Source: Gnetum montanum (taxonomy: Eukaryota > Streptophyta > Gnetopsida > Gnetales > Gnetaceae). From it: a stretch of DNA of 64,000 bases. The translations under genes and the position numbers were made by a program. The stretch spans positions 63,903-127,902 of the forward strand of contig MNCI01007958.1 in NCBI GenBank assembly GCA_015680685.1. The letters are read 5' to 3'. Each line of letters opens with the position of its first letter. Positions within the stretch are counted from its first letter, which is position 1. The notes beneath the pieces are model-generated. The model was given only the letters and a program-made list of their open reading frames with translations. It was not told the DNA's origin and searched no databases. Positions 1 through 12,059 of this stretch are shown here, in pieces.

Positions 1-145
1 AGATGCTCATAATCAAGTCATACTCATCCCGCGTTCTAGGAGTTGAGGGTAAGAGAGACTAATCGCGATGAGCAGCCGATTCCTTAATTAGCCGTACACA
101 TTCGTCAATGCTCGTAATCAAGTCGTACTCATGTCGTGCTAATGC
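1..145. repeat. Imperfect 108-bp direct repeat, second copy partial
   Basis: A block beginning TGCTCATAATCAAGTCATAC near position 4 returns near 112 as TGCTCGTAATCAAGTCGTAC. About 30 bp of the second copy can be aligned by eye. The first copy may extend left of the window edge. No coding content is visible, and the nature of the repeat (array edge or LTR piece) is unknown. Confidence 0.5.
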
Positions 146-394
146 AGGTAATAAATAACATGTAATAAAACCTATTCCATGCACTGCAAGGTTTATCCAC
201 AAAGCTTGTCTTTATTGTTGTACACAACTTGCGTTCAAGTACAAAGCTGCTCGAATAAAGATCCGTTCACTTGGGGACTCCTACTGCGGACACATGGAAA
301 ATATTCTATCTCTGGAGTGATCAAACTGCCAGAATTTCCCTACTTTAAGCCTAAGATGGGAAATAAGGGGAGTGCTGCCTCTTATTTATAGATT

Positions 395-482
395 TGGCGA
401 TGGACCGCGATATCGCGTACACGATATCGTAAGGGATGACGTGATATCACGGCGATCGCGATATCGCGTCGCAATATCGCAG
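395..482. other. Cluster of GATATC-centred palindromes
   Basis: Four perfect inverted repeats share a GATATC core: CGCGATATCGCG at 406-417, ACGATATCGT at 421-430, CGTGATATCACG at 440-451 and CGCGATATCGCG at 457-468. A fifth, imperfect one (GCAATATCGC) is at 471-480. The bases beside the core differ between units, yet each unit stays self-complementary. The segment is GC-rich inside AT-rich DNA. Function is unknown; a protein-binding array or a tandem-repeat remnant are both possible. Confidence 0.6.
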
Positions 483-1608
483 CTTGTGCATATCATGTCT
501 CATCATATATATATAAGTAAATTGATGATGTGAAGAAGTGATGAGAAGAGTAATGTAATATTAAGCCTATCAATCTAAATAGATTCCTATTTTTATCATT
601 CCAAACTGATTCTATAATTTTTCACATCAAAACCAAAATGAGTGGTTGAACTAATACTTGTGTTAGCCTTTCTCATGTTTAACCTATAACCCAAATTACT
701 TGACTTTCCAAAATGTCATGGTCCAAGATAATCTCTTTTTCATCCCTAACCATGATCATGGAGGCCCAAAACTCTCTTTCATAGTGAACTTTGATAATGA
801 CAATTGTTGCTTCCATCGAAAATCCCAAACCATTTCTTCCAAGGATCAACAATTATCATCTTTGACCTAAGCCTTAATCTCATTCAAATCCAAAAAAATT
901 TCACTTTTTTGTTCATGGCATATAAATCCTCTTGGGATGGCGGTTTGATTATTGCATCCAAAGGAATTAATTAGAGGATTCCTATAAAGTAAAGATTAGG
1001 AAGCCCATTGTACATACATGCATGAATGAAGGAAAATTAAGCTAGAATCTTAACTTCTAGATGTTTTGTGGCACATTATCTTCATCTAATTTCACCAAAA
1101 TATGGACCATGGAACAATCAAGGCTAGATGACAATAGAAATGATAGGTGTAACCTAATTCTTGGAAGGGAGACTTGGATATTGATCTAGAATGTGGCAAA
1201 AAATCTCTCATGGAGTGTAGGCCATGCTCATGTGCTCCATGAGCTAATTGATGGTTGGCCAGGGATCTGGTGATGTTTCATACTCTCTCCCTCTCATCCA
1301 TTATTCATTCTCCACATTTTCTATTCAATTCTTTTCTATGGTTGTATGTGGCAGAAAATTGATCAAACAAAGAAAATTATAAGATATGACCATCCAAGGA
1401 GATGGACTTGTATTTAATGCTAATGACTCACTAATTATTAGCAATCCATGAGTGTCTCTTCAACAAGTTTCACAAGGGAAAGAAAGGAAACTTTCTACTC
1501 TAGGGAGGATTCACTTGTAAATTCTTGATAAATTAGCATTGCATATAAATAAGCTAACACTTATCTCCCACTGATGATGGGGATTTCATGATATAAGACA
1601 CTTGATTG
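483..1608. other. Non-coding stretch, no gene seen
   Basis: AT-rich sequence with stops in all frames. It lies downstream of the transporter gene and left of the LTR element. I see no recognisable element, RNA gene or regulatory site. Confidence 0.5.
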
Positions 1609-2820
1609 TGTTGACCTTTTGGTATGTCAAAACCTTAACGAAAATGGAGAATAAAAAATGTTTTCATGGTGTTGTGTTTACAAGATAAGATTATGGACAA
1701 GGACTTCATAGAGCTTTGGCAAGAACAATATTATGAACAAGGACTTCAAAACAAGCATGGACAAGGACCTCATATGCAAATTAGGAGCAAGAGAAAAGGA
1801 CTCAAGGACTCTCAAGCAAAGTTGACATCATAAAGATCTAAAGGAAGCATGTGGGAGTTCAAAGATCATGGACAAGGAACAAAGATTTCAAAGTGCAAAG
1901 GAAACTAAAGAAAGACATCTCCAAGAAATAGTAAACATCTTGGCCAAAGTGAAGGAAAATCAACAAAGACATCTCCAAAACATAGCAGATGTCTTGGCTG
2001 AATTGAAGGTTACTCAGATGAAGAAGTCTTTGAAAAACAACAAATGTCTTTCTAGTGAGAAAGATTCCTTCATGAAGATGTATCCACAAAGACGTCTTTC
2101 CTATGGAGAAGACTTCTTTCCAGAATGAAGGTTTGATGTAGAAAGACATCTCAACCTTGAAGAAGATGTCTCCAGTGACCATTAGATAGTTTTTGCACAA
2201 ATTTTGAGGTGATTTTGAAAACATATTAGCTATAACAAGACTTCATTCTATTAGGAAATGTGCAAGCATTGTGTACTATCAAGTATCATTGTTAAGCAAT
2301 CATTGTAATCATCATTATACTACCTTTTGTCTATTGTAATCGGTAAAAGTGAGTTGTACCTCAAAGTACAAGGGTCAGCAAAATTAGTTAAATTCATTCC
2401 TTATAATTTTTGTTTTATTTTGTTGTCCTATGGGATTGAAGTGCTTCTTGCAAGAAGGCATCTTGCTTGAGCTTATCAGGATCCTACGAGATCAAGTGTT
2501 GGTGTAGTACCACAGTACTCCAAAGTGGAGCCCAAGTTGTAAAGGTTGTGGGATCCTAAAAACCACATTATATGCTTGTCAAGACCTTGCAGGGTTGAGT
2601 GGACTCATGACATTGAATCACTCTAGAGTGGATCTTAGAGCTTGTACAAGGAGTGGTACCCTTCAAACCATATTTTGAGAGTAACAAAGTCTAGAGGTGT
2701 GCTAGCAAACTACCCTCTGAGTGTGGACTACCAAAGTTTGGGAACCAAGATAATTTTGTTTCAAATAATTTTTAATTTGGAAAATTTATTCATCCCCCCT
2801 TTCTAAGTTTAACAATCCTC
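1609..2820 (+). repeat. 5' LTR of the 1609-8412 element
   Basis: It matches 7152-8412 along nearly its whole length, including blocks around 1900-2180 and 2640-2800. It contains several AGACATCT and AGATGTCT octamers, which are reverse complements of each other. The 3' edge is set by the primer-binding site at about 2824 and is uncertain by several bases. Open frames of about 120 codons inside it are chance frames in a repetitive region. Confidence 0.75.
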
Positions 2821-2823
2821 AAG

Positions 2824-2841
2824 TGGTATTAGATCCTAGTG
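2824..2841 (+). other. Primer-binding site, initiator-Met tRNA type
   Basis: TGGTATTAGATCC directly follows the 5' LTR. It resembles TGGTATCAGAGC, the usual plant Copia primer site complementary to initiator methionine tRNA, with two changes. Confidence 0.6.
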
Positions 2842-2873
2842 CTTTTCTTCGTCATCAACTTCAAGAGTGAAAA

Positions 2874-3617
2874 ATGGAGTGGAAATCTTATACAAAGCCA
2901 CCCATGTTCAATGGATTCAACTTCACCTATTGGAAAGCTAGGATGCAAGGATTCTTCAAATCTATGGAGTTTGAAGTTTGGGAGTCCATCCTTGAAGGCA
3001 ACACTTTGCCTATCAACAACTCCACCAGATCCATCAAGCCCCGCAACAAATGAACACAAGATGAGCAAGATAAGTTTGTGTTTGACTCAAAAGCCAAAAA
3101 TTGTTTATATTGTTCATTGAATAAATTTTTGTTTAATAGAGTAGTGGAATGTAAAATTTCCAAAGAAATTTGGCAAACATTAGAAACTACTTATGAAGGA
3201 ACCTCTATTGTCAAATAATTTAGATTGTTAGTTTTGCAAAACAAATATAAAAAGCTTAAAATAAGAGAATGTGAGAAAATAAAAAGTTACTTCTCTAGAG
3301 AAAATGATATTGTTGTAGCCATTAGAGGTACTGGTAAAGATTCACCCAAGAGTGATGTCATCATTAAAATGATCAGAACACTTCAACTAGAATTCAAACC
3401 AAAGGTCACAGCCATGAAGAAAATCAAAGATTTTTCAACTCTAAAATTTGAAGAGCTTCAAAGTGCTCTCATTGCTTATGAAATGAACCTCATGAGTGAA
3501 GGAGCTATCCAAGAAAAACCCATTGCTCTAAAGACTACCTCCAAGGAGAAGGAGCTCAATGAGCATGATGAGGGCAGCAAAGATGAGATTTCCTTTCTCT
3601 CAAGGAAGCTACAATGA
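2874..3617 (+). pseudogene. Copia-type gag (UBN2 / retrotran_gag_2 domain)
   Basis: One frame runs from ATG 2874 to the stop at 3617 and is broken by two in-frame stops, after NK near 3048 and after VK near 3218. Visible UBN2 features are FNGFNFTYWKARMQ near the start, VWESILEG, then IWQTLETTYEG and LQNKYKKLKIRECEKIKSYF. The family forms the capsid of Copia-like particles. The element has no visible pol, so its particles would have needed a partner's enzymes. Confidence 0.75.
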
Positions 3618-3662
3618 TTAATAGCAAGAAAAAGCAAGGGGTCAAATCACCAAAGATCCAAT

Positions 3663-4480
3663 TTGTTCAAAGGTAAAGAAAAAGGTGACAATTTTCTAAA
3701 TACTAACTTTGATTTCTCTTCTATAGAATGTTGGATCTATGATGGAACAGACCATATGGCCTCTGAATATCCTAGCAATAGTAGGTTACAGCACAAGCAT
3801 AGATCCAATGATGAGGTAAAGAAGAACAACTTCTATACAACTTGGGATGATGAGGAGGAGAGTGAGGAAGAGGTGGAGAATGATGCAAAAAATTATTTTT
3901 TTGCATGGCCCTCACTGATGATGACACTAATTCATCAAATGATGATCTAAATAATGAAGAAAGGTTTGATCTTTTATGCAATGAACTTTTTTCTTTCCAA
4001 AACCTTTGCAATAAGTTAAATAAACAAGTCAAAAATAAGGATCTGGAGATCTCATCATTGAATTTAAGTATTTCTAGCCTTACTAAAGAACTCTTAGACT
4101 TAAGGGCTGAGAATGAAAAGCTAACCTTGTCTTATGAACAAGCCAAAGTAGAAATTGAAAATGTCAAGTTAGTAAATGAAAGGCTGGTGAAGGGAAAGGA
4201 ATCCCTTTGAATGGTTTTGGGGCAAGGAAGAAGTCCACATGATAAGAGTGGTTTGGAATGAGGCATGCAAGAGCAACCACCTTCAACAAACCCATCACAA
4301 TCAAATGATCCTCTAAAGGAAAATGATACTACGTCAAAATCAAAAGAAGCTCATATCCGTCAAAATGATCCTAAAAGATTTGATCATTCGAATTATTCAT
4401 GCTATCATAGGAGGATTATGTGCTATTATTGTCATAAATTAGGGCATAAAAATGGTATTGCAATCTTAAGTATTATCATG
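3663..4480 (+). pseudogene. Gag C-terminal part: degenerate zinc knuckles and coiled coil
   Basis: A first knuckle reads C-x2-Y-x4-H-x4-Y near 3730 (CWIYDGTDHMASEYP); both changed positions fit TGT to TAT transitions. It is followed by an acidic stretch, and a frameshift at the T-run near 3895 moves the reading frame. The 3905-4210 frame is a 101-residue leucine/glutamate-rich coiled coil. A second knuckle start, CYYCHKLGHK, lies near 4420 and loses its last cysteine. This is one decayed nucleic-acid-binding gag tail, not three genes. Confidence 0.55.
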
Positions 4481-4860
4481 TGAATATTGGCCATATCATA
4501 AGACTCCTTGATCTTATCAAAGCGCACCGAAAAAGGACTTTTTTCAAGATCATAGGAGAGATTGGACATCCACTCAGAAGAACAAAGGAATTAGGAAATA
4601 ATGGAGAATTAAAAGGAAAGAACAAGGGAACTAGGAAACTCTCACTAACAAATTTATCAGAGGAAGTTAAGCCTTGGACATTGAAGAAGTTAAGTTGAGA
4701 AGAGAATCCTCAAAAGAGGAAATTCCTTCTCTAGCTCCCTAAGTACCTTTAATTTTCAATAGAATAGTAGGTAACTAGAGGTAAGATTTTGTTTTTCTAA
4801 GCATCTATTAAGACTATAGTGCTTGGAAACTTTTTCCAAAGCCCATCCTGCTGAGCCCAT

Positions 4861-5070
4861 CTCAGAAAGATATCTACCTGAAGATGTCTTCATAAAGATG
4901 TCTCCTCCAAATGAAAGACATCCACAAGAAGATGTCTATTCATGAAATAAAACATCTATCTAATTTTTCCTGTAGCACAACAAAGACATCTACTATGTAT
5001 GAAAGACATCTACTAATGATGTTAAAATGCCAAAATGATGTCTACTGTATATGAAAGATGTCTTCTTTTT
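4861..5070. repeat. AGATGTCT / AGACATCT octamer cluster
   Basis: The octamer AGATGTCT occurs at 4882, 4896, 4930 and 5056, and its reverse complement AGACATCT at 4984 and 5004, with near matches between. The same pair recurs in both LTRs of the element. The spacing is irregular. It may be a binding-site array or a remnant of repeat expansion. Confidence 0.5.
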
Positions 5071-5153
5071 CATTCAAAGCCCTTGTTCACTGAAACTATT
5101 AAAGTCAAAACCCTCATTATTTTATCATATTCTCCTAAATCAACCCTAATGAG

Positions 5154-6412
5154 ATGACTAGGACTCCACCATCAACAACAATTTTGTCAAAAATGACTCA
5201 CAAGAAGGTTGGTATTTCTAGGGAATCACCAAAGAAGAAATCCAAAGGAAGTTCCAGCAGTGCACTGCCCATTTATACATCCCAATTCCATAGTACAAGC
5301 ACACAACACAAGTTTGACACCACACAAACTACAAGAATTATTTCTAAGAGCTCTCTATCTTTTCTTGCCCATAGACAAACTACTTTGATGGATTATTTTA
5401 AAGCTTTGAACTAGGTTTATTAGATTGCAATGAATTTTCTAGTTCCTAAAGTGTTGATTAGAAAATTGTATTGCAATATTATTCTTACTATTGTTGTTGT
5501 TGATGCATTCACATCCATGGTTGGGGGTCTTCTCATCAAAGTCTCTCCTCAAGTTGTGAATGAAATCCTTGGGATTTCCAATGCAGATGTCTTTTGGGTA
5601 ACCATTGAAACCATGCATGACATTTATACAAATGGTATAATGCTTATAGGATATGATGAATTTTGTGATGTTCTATTTGGAAAAGATGTATCCTTTGACA
5701 AAGGTCATGTTGAGAGGAGCATGATGACTCTTGATGCTTCCACCTTGTCTCGTATAGTGTTGTATAATATTATGGTAAAAGGGAAAATTTACAGTTATCT
5801 ATTGCCACCCCAAGCTTTTATGCTTTATTGTCTTCTCACAAGACTTCCATTAGATCTGGGACATACACTTTGCCAATACATGATAAGATTGTTTACCAAT
5901 GAAAGAATCTTTGGGCACCCCTACCTCATTAGCTTGTTGATACATTACAAGGATGTGCCTATTCTAGAAATGCCTTTGCTCATAGGCAAGAGGAGCCTCA
6001 GTGAATATGTTGAGAAGAGGAGTCTTTCAAATGTACCTAAAGTAGGACTAAGCACCAAATTGCAAAAGAAAAAGAAGAAGGTATCATCATCAAGAACCTC
6101 TCCCTAGCTAAGTAGATCAAAATCCACTAGTTTCTAGATTATTTCTTCACTAAAGAAGCTTCTTAGACCTTTTGCATGAGCTATTAGGAAGCTTGAAAGA
6201 AACCTCTCTTACTTATGTAAGAGTTTAGATGTAGTTGGCATTCCTCCTCCTTGTGATGGGCAGGAATTTGTGGAGGTTACTACCCCTCTTATTTCTGATA
6301 GTGAGGAGGATGTTCTTATTCCACCAAGGCATTTTTTAGTAGTCGATCCTTTACATGCTCATGACTCAAGGATGGAGTATGATTTAGAGATCATGTTCCA
6401 TGCAACAGCCTA
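5154..6412 (+). pseudogene. Decayed ORF resembling plant transposon-associated domain (PF20167-like)
   Basis: One frame can be read from ATG 5154 to about 6412, broken by stops at 5412, 5421, 6105 and a few later sites. The longest clean piece is 225 codons (5430-6107). It includes MVGGLLIKVSPQVVNEILGI, the kind of line seen in the plant-specific domain often found in Gypsy and unknown elements, and a basic tail (KLQKKKKKVSSS). Past 6107 the frame continues with RKLERNLSYLCKSLDVVGIP and an acidic SDSEED. It sits between gag and the 3' LTR, where pol would be expected. The family assignment is from memory and tentative; function is unknown. Confidence 0.5.
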
Positions 6413-7137
6413 AGCATCATGATCCTACATGTCTCATACATTCAATTCCCCCATCAACTAATTCCCTCAGCTCATTTAAGTAGCAAGTTATGGAGAGTAT
6501 CTTTGGGACCATGTTCCAATGGGCACCATCTCAATAGCCTCCAGTTTAGCCAAATCCTCTAGCTTCATCTCAATTTCGAGTAAAGCTTAATCCCCAACAA
6601 GCTCCCATCTAGCAAGTTGAGTCCTCTAATGAGGATGAGCAACAACAGTAGTGATGACAATGAGAAGGAGACTTATCATTCACCCTGAGCAATAGAGGGA
6701 TCTAATTCTAAGGATGTGACTGAGGTTAGTGATTAGGGAACTTGGGTGATCTTTTTCTCTCTCCTTTTTGTTGATGTCCAAAAAGGAAAAGTATTTTTTG
6801 ATTCTCACATATGTGATATTTGGACTTTTCACATATGTGATCAATGTGATGCTTCCATTTGTATACAGTTGATTATTTTGAACAGTTGCAAATTTATGTG
6901 GACATTTGGCTATATGAATAGTTGCAGATGATTTATAAATTGATGGTGTTTCCTTTATTATCTCTATGTGGTGTACTTTTGATCTTTACTTTTATATCAT
7001 TTCATTATTTTCCACATACTACTGAACTACCTTGAACCTTATCACTTTATCCTAGTCCTTGGCTACCATAGGAATTTATGTCTTAATATTTTTATTGGTT
7101 TTTATCTCATCCATTTTCTTAAGTTTTGGACATTACC

Positions 7138-7150
7138 AAAAAGGAGGATA
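7138..7150 (+). other. Polypurine tract before the 3' LTR
   Basis: AAAAGGAGGATA lies immediately upstream of the TGTTGACC start of the right LTR, in the position where LTR elements prime plus-strand DNA synthesis. Confidence 0.65.
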
Positions 7151-7151
7151 T

Positions 7152-8412
7152 TGTTGACCTTTTGGTATGTCAAAACCTTAAGGAAAATGAAAAACAAAGG
7201 ATGCTTGCATGGTGTTATGTTTACAGGACAAGATTATGGACAAGGAATTCATAGAGCTTTGGCAAGAACAAGATTATGGACAAGGGCTTCATAATAGACA
7301 TAGACAAGAACCTCATAAGCAAATTAGGAGCAAGAGAAAAGGACTCAGGGACTAAGCAAATTAGGAGCAAGGAAAAAGGACTCAAGGACTCTCAAGAAAA
7401 GTTGACATCATCAAGATCTCAAGGAAGCATGCAAGAGTTTAAAGAGCATAGATAATGAACAAAGATTTCAAAATGCAAAGGAAACTAAAGAAAGACATCT
7501 CTAATAAATAGCAGATGTCTTGGCCAAAGTGAAGGAAAATGATCAATGACATCTCTAGAAAACAATAGATGTCTTGGCCGAATTGAAGGTTGCTCAAATG
7601 AAGAAGTCTTTGAAAAACAACAAATGTCTTTCTCACTAGAAAGACATCTTCATGAAGACATCTCCACAAAGACGTATTTCCTGTGGAGAAGACTTCTTTC
7701 CAGAATGAAGGTCTGATGCAAAAAGACGTCTCAGCCTTGAAGAAGACATCTCCAGTAACTGTTAGATAGTCATTGCATGAATTTCAAGGTGATTTCAAAA
7801 ACATATTGGCTATAAGAAGACTTCATTCTATTGGGAAATGTACAAGCATTGTGTACTATCAAGTGTCATTGTCAAGCAATCATTATAATCATCATTCTCA
7901 TGTTATTGTTCCTCATTGTACTATTTGTTGGCTATTGTAATTGGTCAAACTGAGTTGTACCTCAAAGCATAAGGATCAGCAAACTTAGTTGCATTCATTC
8001 CTTGTAAATGTTGTTTTATTTTGTTACCTTGTGAGGTTGATGTGCTTCTTGCAAGAAGGCATCTTCCTTGATCTTACTAGGATCATCTAGGATTGAGTGT
8101 TAGTGTACGACCACAACACTCCAAAGCAAAGTTCAAGTTGTAAAGGTTGTAGGGTACTAAAACCCACATTCTAAGCTTGTCGAGACCTTGTGGGGTTGAG
8201 TTTATTCATGGTGTCAAATCACTCTGGAGTGGAGCTGAGCTTGTACAAGGTGTGATACCCTTCAAACTACATTTTGAGAGCAACAAAGTTTGGAGGTGTT
8301 CTAGCGAACTACTCTCCAAGTGTGAACTACCCAAGTTGGGAAACCATGTTAGTTTTGGTATATGCTTTGTTTCAAAGATTTTTTAATTTGGAGAACTTAT
8401 TCATTCCTCTTC
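7152..8412 (+). repeat. 3' LTR of the 1609-8412 element
   Basis: It is the counterpart of 1609-2820 and starts with the same 30 bases. Its last recognisable match is near TTTAATTTGGAGAACTTATT at about 8385-8404. After that the sequence turns into a C/A-rich tract, so the true end and any target-site duplication are lost. Confidence 0.75.
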
Positions 8413-8480
8413 CTCTTCATCACCACCCCCACCCCACCCCCCACAACACACACACCCACCACCCACCAGCGCNTCAAATT
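8413..8480. repeat. C/A-rich low-complexity tract with an undetermined base
   Basis: A CACC/ACAC-rich run that contains N at 8473. It abuts the eroded end of the 3' LTR. It may be a true microsatellite or an assembly seam. Confidence 0.6.
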
Positions 8481-9370
8481 AGTCTTCCACTTATGCGTGC
8501 ATGTTGACTCTACATGTTTCAAGGTTTGATCATGATAAATTCCATTTACTTCATCTAATTTGTGCCTATATTTTATTATTCTTGGTGTTGTAATCATTCT
8601 CCCATTTTTCTAACTCTCTTTTCTAGATTTTGGATCATGGGAATGCAGGAATTGACTAATCGACTGATTTCCCATGATGCTTGATGCCATTAAAGGTAAG
8701 TTTATAATGTTCTTATTGTTTGGCATATTAGACACCTTGCTAGGTAAATTGGTGATGATTCAGATGCATTATTGACCTTTTGTGTTTTTCCAATGATGGA
8801 AAAAGATAAGTTCAAGATGCAAAAGGTGAATTTTATGCTTTTTTCCTATTTGGGAGGGTACACTCATGCACCCCTACAACAACACACCAACACACATAAC
8901 AACACCCCCCCTACATCAATGTACTACTATAACTAGAAGGATCATCTAAACTCCTTCCTACACTTTGTCTTTTTTGTTTTTTCTCTTCTTTATTCTCAAT
9001 TTGGTCACAAACATGGGAGACTTTGCCAAATTTTCACCTCAATGATCAAATTAGTAATATTCTTGCAAGAATTTTTCTTGATCTTTCTTATCCTTTGTGT
9101 TCTAGCTGTGATTCAATGTGATTCAAGCCTAGTGTCTTGCAACTTAGTCATGGGGGAGAGACAGTAATTTAAGTATGTATGTAATGCAATTGGTAGTTAT
9201 TTAAATATTTCTACCATATTTATACTTGCCCATGCACACCATGATTCAGTAGTTCTGATAATGTTTCTCAAGTACTTTCAAGGGTTATATTTATCATTCT
9301 TTTCATGTGCAATTTTTACAATGGTAGTATGATGTCTATGTATCTAACTTGATTTCTAGTAGACTTCATA
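8481..9370. other. Non-coding stretch, no gene seen
   Basis: AT-rich with a short A/C-rich run (CAACAACACACC) near 8880. No ORF, repeat pair or RNA gene is recognisable. Confidence 0.45.
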
Positions 9371-9379
9371 GCTCACAAT

Positions 9380-11960
9380 GTTGGGGCAATTGTGGTCCAA
9401 GCTCTATAGATGAAGGAGGGATAAGATTAAGCAATCTTAGGGCTCAATCTAAGGATCCTTGCATGAACCACCAGTTCCCAAGCTAGAAGGAGAAGAATTC
9501 ATATCCCCTAATCCAGAACCTATAGGCCCTACTCTACAAAGGCCTCCACCTAGAAGCAAATCAAGAGGTAGGTACTCACATTCTTTATCCACAGTAGCAG
9601 GTGACTAAACAAGTACAAAAGAAGCTTGCAGAAGATGAAAAGAATGATGTTGAACACATCTAGGAAGGTATGAGTGCACATGATGTCTAGAAATGACCGA
9701 TTCATGAAAAAAGAATTATCATCAGTTTCTTGAGCTTGGTTCTCCTAAGCTCAAGAAATCACTGTAGTGAATGGGCTTTTATAAGTACATCACCCAATCC
9801 TTCATATGATACTAGTATAAGGTAGATGAATTTTACCAAAACCTTGTAGCTAATGATGCCATGACTTTTGTTGGTGGGATTCCTATGCCTATTTCTCCAT
9901 GGGCAATCTCTAGGGCTACAGGATTTCTAAATAAGCTAGCAAACCGTTGTTAATGATGGACCCACAAGACTGAGCCCAAGCCCAAGTCAAAGGTTCTGTT
10001 CAAGGTCTTCAATATGGCCAAAGTGGAGGTGAAGATGTTCAAAGTTCCCTTGGTTTACAATGACATGTACAAGATCATCACTTACAACTTTTTGCCCACC
10101 AAATGACCATATAGTATCTTTGCTTAGGGGGAAAAATATGTGTCCATGATGACAGGAAGTGGGTCATTAGCATCTCCTATTTCTATACAAGGTCTTGATT
10201 CAAAAGATTAAGGATGTAGCCAGAGAAAAGAGCAACGTTTATGCCTTTCTAGAGTTAATTTGAAAACTATGTGAACTAGTAAGCATAGTCAATCATGTGG
10301 GAAGACATCCCACAACTATGGGAATGGCAGACTAAGAAAATTTAATGGTGGTAGCTCTAAGGTAATGCCTAGATGTCATTGGGGTTGTAACAAATTTAGA
10401 GGCTGAGATGCCTTATACAAAGGTATCTCATATTTGATCTTCATACTAGCCTAGTCAATGCTAAATAAGAGTATCATCTAAACCGCAAGCATCGCAACAT
10501 ACATAGGTGAGGCAACTTAGTGGATTTGTCTCTGCACCATCTAGTTTTAGAATCAAGTAGAGCTAGGATTTTCTTCCTAGTGGTGGTTTTTGATCTATTA
10601 GGCACATTGAAGGTGAGGAGCAAAGTGCCACAATTCATGTTGAAGTTTCGCAAGACATTGGCAGTAATTTCTTGAACATGATGGAAGCCATCGTGGATGG
10701 TGAGGCTATAAGAAAGGATCTCTTTCAATTTTGTTTTCTCTTGTTGGATTAACTACCCATGGTCCATTGCAATGCCCTTATTTTTTCACATTCATAATTC
10801 TTCATGAAGTGTTTCCTCTTTGCATCAATCGAGGTGCAACATGCACAATAACTAATACATAGTGGAAGTCCTCCATGTGTCCACTAATGAACCTAAAACT
10901 AGACGATGGATGAAAAAAAAGTAGAGAATTGATCTAGGCACTGAGTTGCTATTGAGGAACATCAACAATATGGTGGAAACTGAACCCATAAAGGTATGAG
11001 CCAATTCGAGACCACCAATGCTAAATTATTTTAGGCATGCTAGGTTGGTGAAGAAGTTGTGTTTATGAAAGATGGCTTGGAGTGACAAATTACAATGTTA
11101 AATTATCAGTCCCAAGAATGGGAAAATATGGATCAACAAAAGGAGAAATAGGAACTTTCTCTTTCCCAGTAGCTATGAAGATTGGAGGAAGAGAGTCAAA
11201 TCATGGTCTAATTTTGGGATAATACCTTCGTATAGAAAGATAGCGTTAGAGCTTGTGGTAGGAGCTGGAAAACAAGATTACTAGGTAAATCGATGAGCAT
11301 AGGAAGATTCATCTAATTGAGCAGGAAACCTATGATGTTGAGCTATGTAGGTTGCATAAACTTGTAGCTCTGCTTAATGAACATGTAATTGGGAAAAGCC
11401 ACAAGGTGAAGGAGAAATTCAATATCTTGCATACTAAACTCAAACAAATGGCTACAAGTGTACCAACTCTGTAGAAGAAAATGAACCTACTGGAAAACAT
11501 GTACATCCTCCACCTTAAAGCAGTTGTCACAATCCTTGAGAGGAGGCTCAAGGAATTTGAGGATATGTAGGTGGAATGAAGGTACCTTTATGTGATTCAA
11601 GATTCTACAAGTCAACCGCATATAGAGATAGAGGAGAAACTTCATTGAGTGGTGATCAAGTTGGACGTAGCATAGTGCAAGCTCTTATAGACAAAGAGGA
11701 GTCACAAGCAGTTGCAGGTGGATGCTAAGGAATGACAATAGGCACTTCTACAAGAGTAGGGAGTGATGCATGAACAGAAGTAGTAGCTCCGAGTAAGGAT
11801 GATGGACCTAGAAGCTTAACTTCAAAGATTTTATATGTCCACACCTAACTCTTTAAGCTTCTTTCCATACCAAGCAAGCATTTCAAGGGGCTTCTTCTCT
11901 CAGTCACCATTCCCTGGCACTTCTTGATGAGGTGGCTTGTATTGTATTGTAGTCATGGTC
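9380..11960 (+). other. Decayed coding-like sequence, probable retroelement remnant
   Basis: Short plus-strand segments read like protein but are cut by stops and shifts, for example KVEVKMFKVPLVYNDMYKII near 10020-10080 and a glutamine-rich, coiled-coil-like stretch around 11650-11800. No reverse transcriptase, integrase or gag motif could be named, so the class is unknown. Minus-strand frames here are short and look like chance. Confidence 0.25.
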
Positions 11961-12059
11961 TATATATTTATACAATTATACTCCTCTACATTGATCATGT
12001 CATGTGTCTAGTTCTAGTTTTTTGTTTTGGTTGATAAAGTTATGGAATGAGCTTAACTC

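Larger units (their letters stand above)
1609..8412 (+). mobile_element. Non-autonomous LTR retrotransposon (gag-like plus unknown ORF, no visible pol)
   Basis: Two diverged direct repeats begin TGTTGACCTTTTGGTATGTC at 1609 and 7152 and enclose about 4.3 kb. A primer-binding site like that for initiator-Met tRNA follows the left repeat, and a purine tract precedes the right one. The interior encodes a Copia-type gag (UBN2) with zinc-knuckle remnants, then a second long decayed ORF. I see no protease, integrase, reverse transcriptase or RNase H. By eye about one base in eight differs over the first 145 bp of the LTRs, so the insertion is old. The right boundary is blurred by a C/A-rich tract, and no target-site duplication could be found. 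Confidence 0.75.

Noticed and set aside
1859-2224. 121-codon minus-strand frame in the 5' LTR
   Set aside because: It lies antisense in an LTR full of AGACATCT repeats; the 3' LTR has a related but shorter frame (7439-7669), as expected from shared sequence, not coding.
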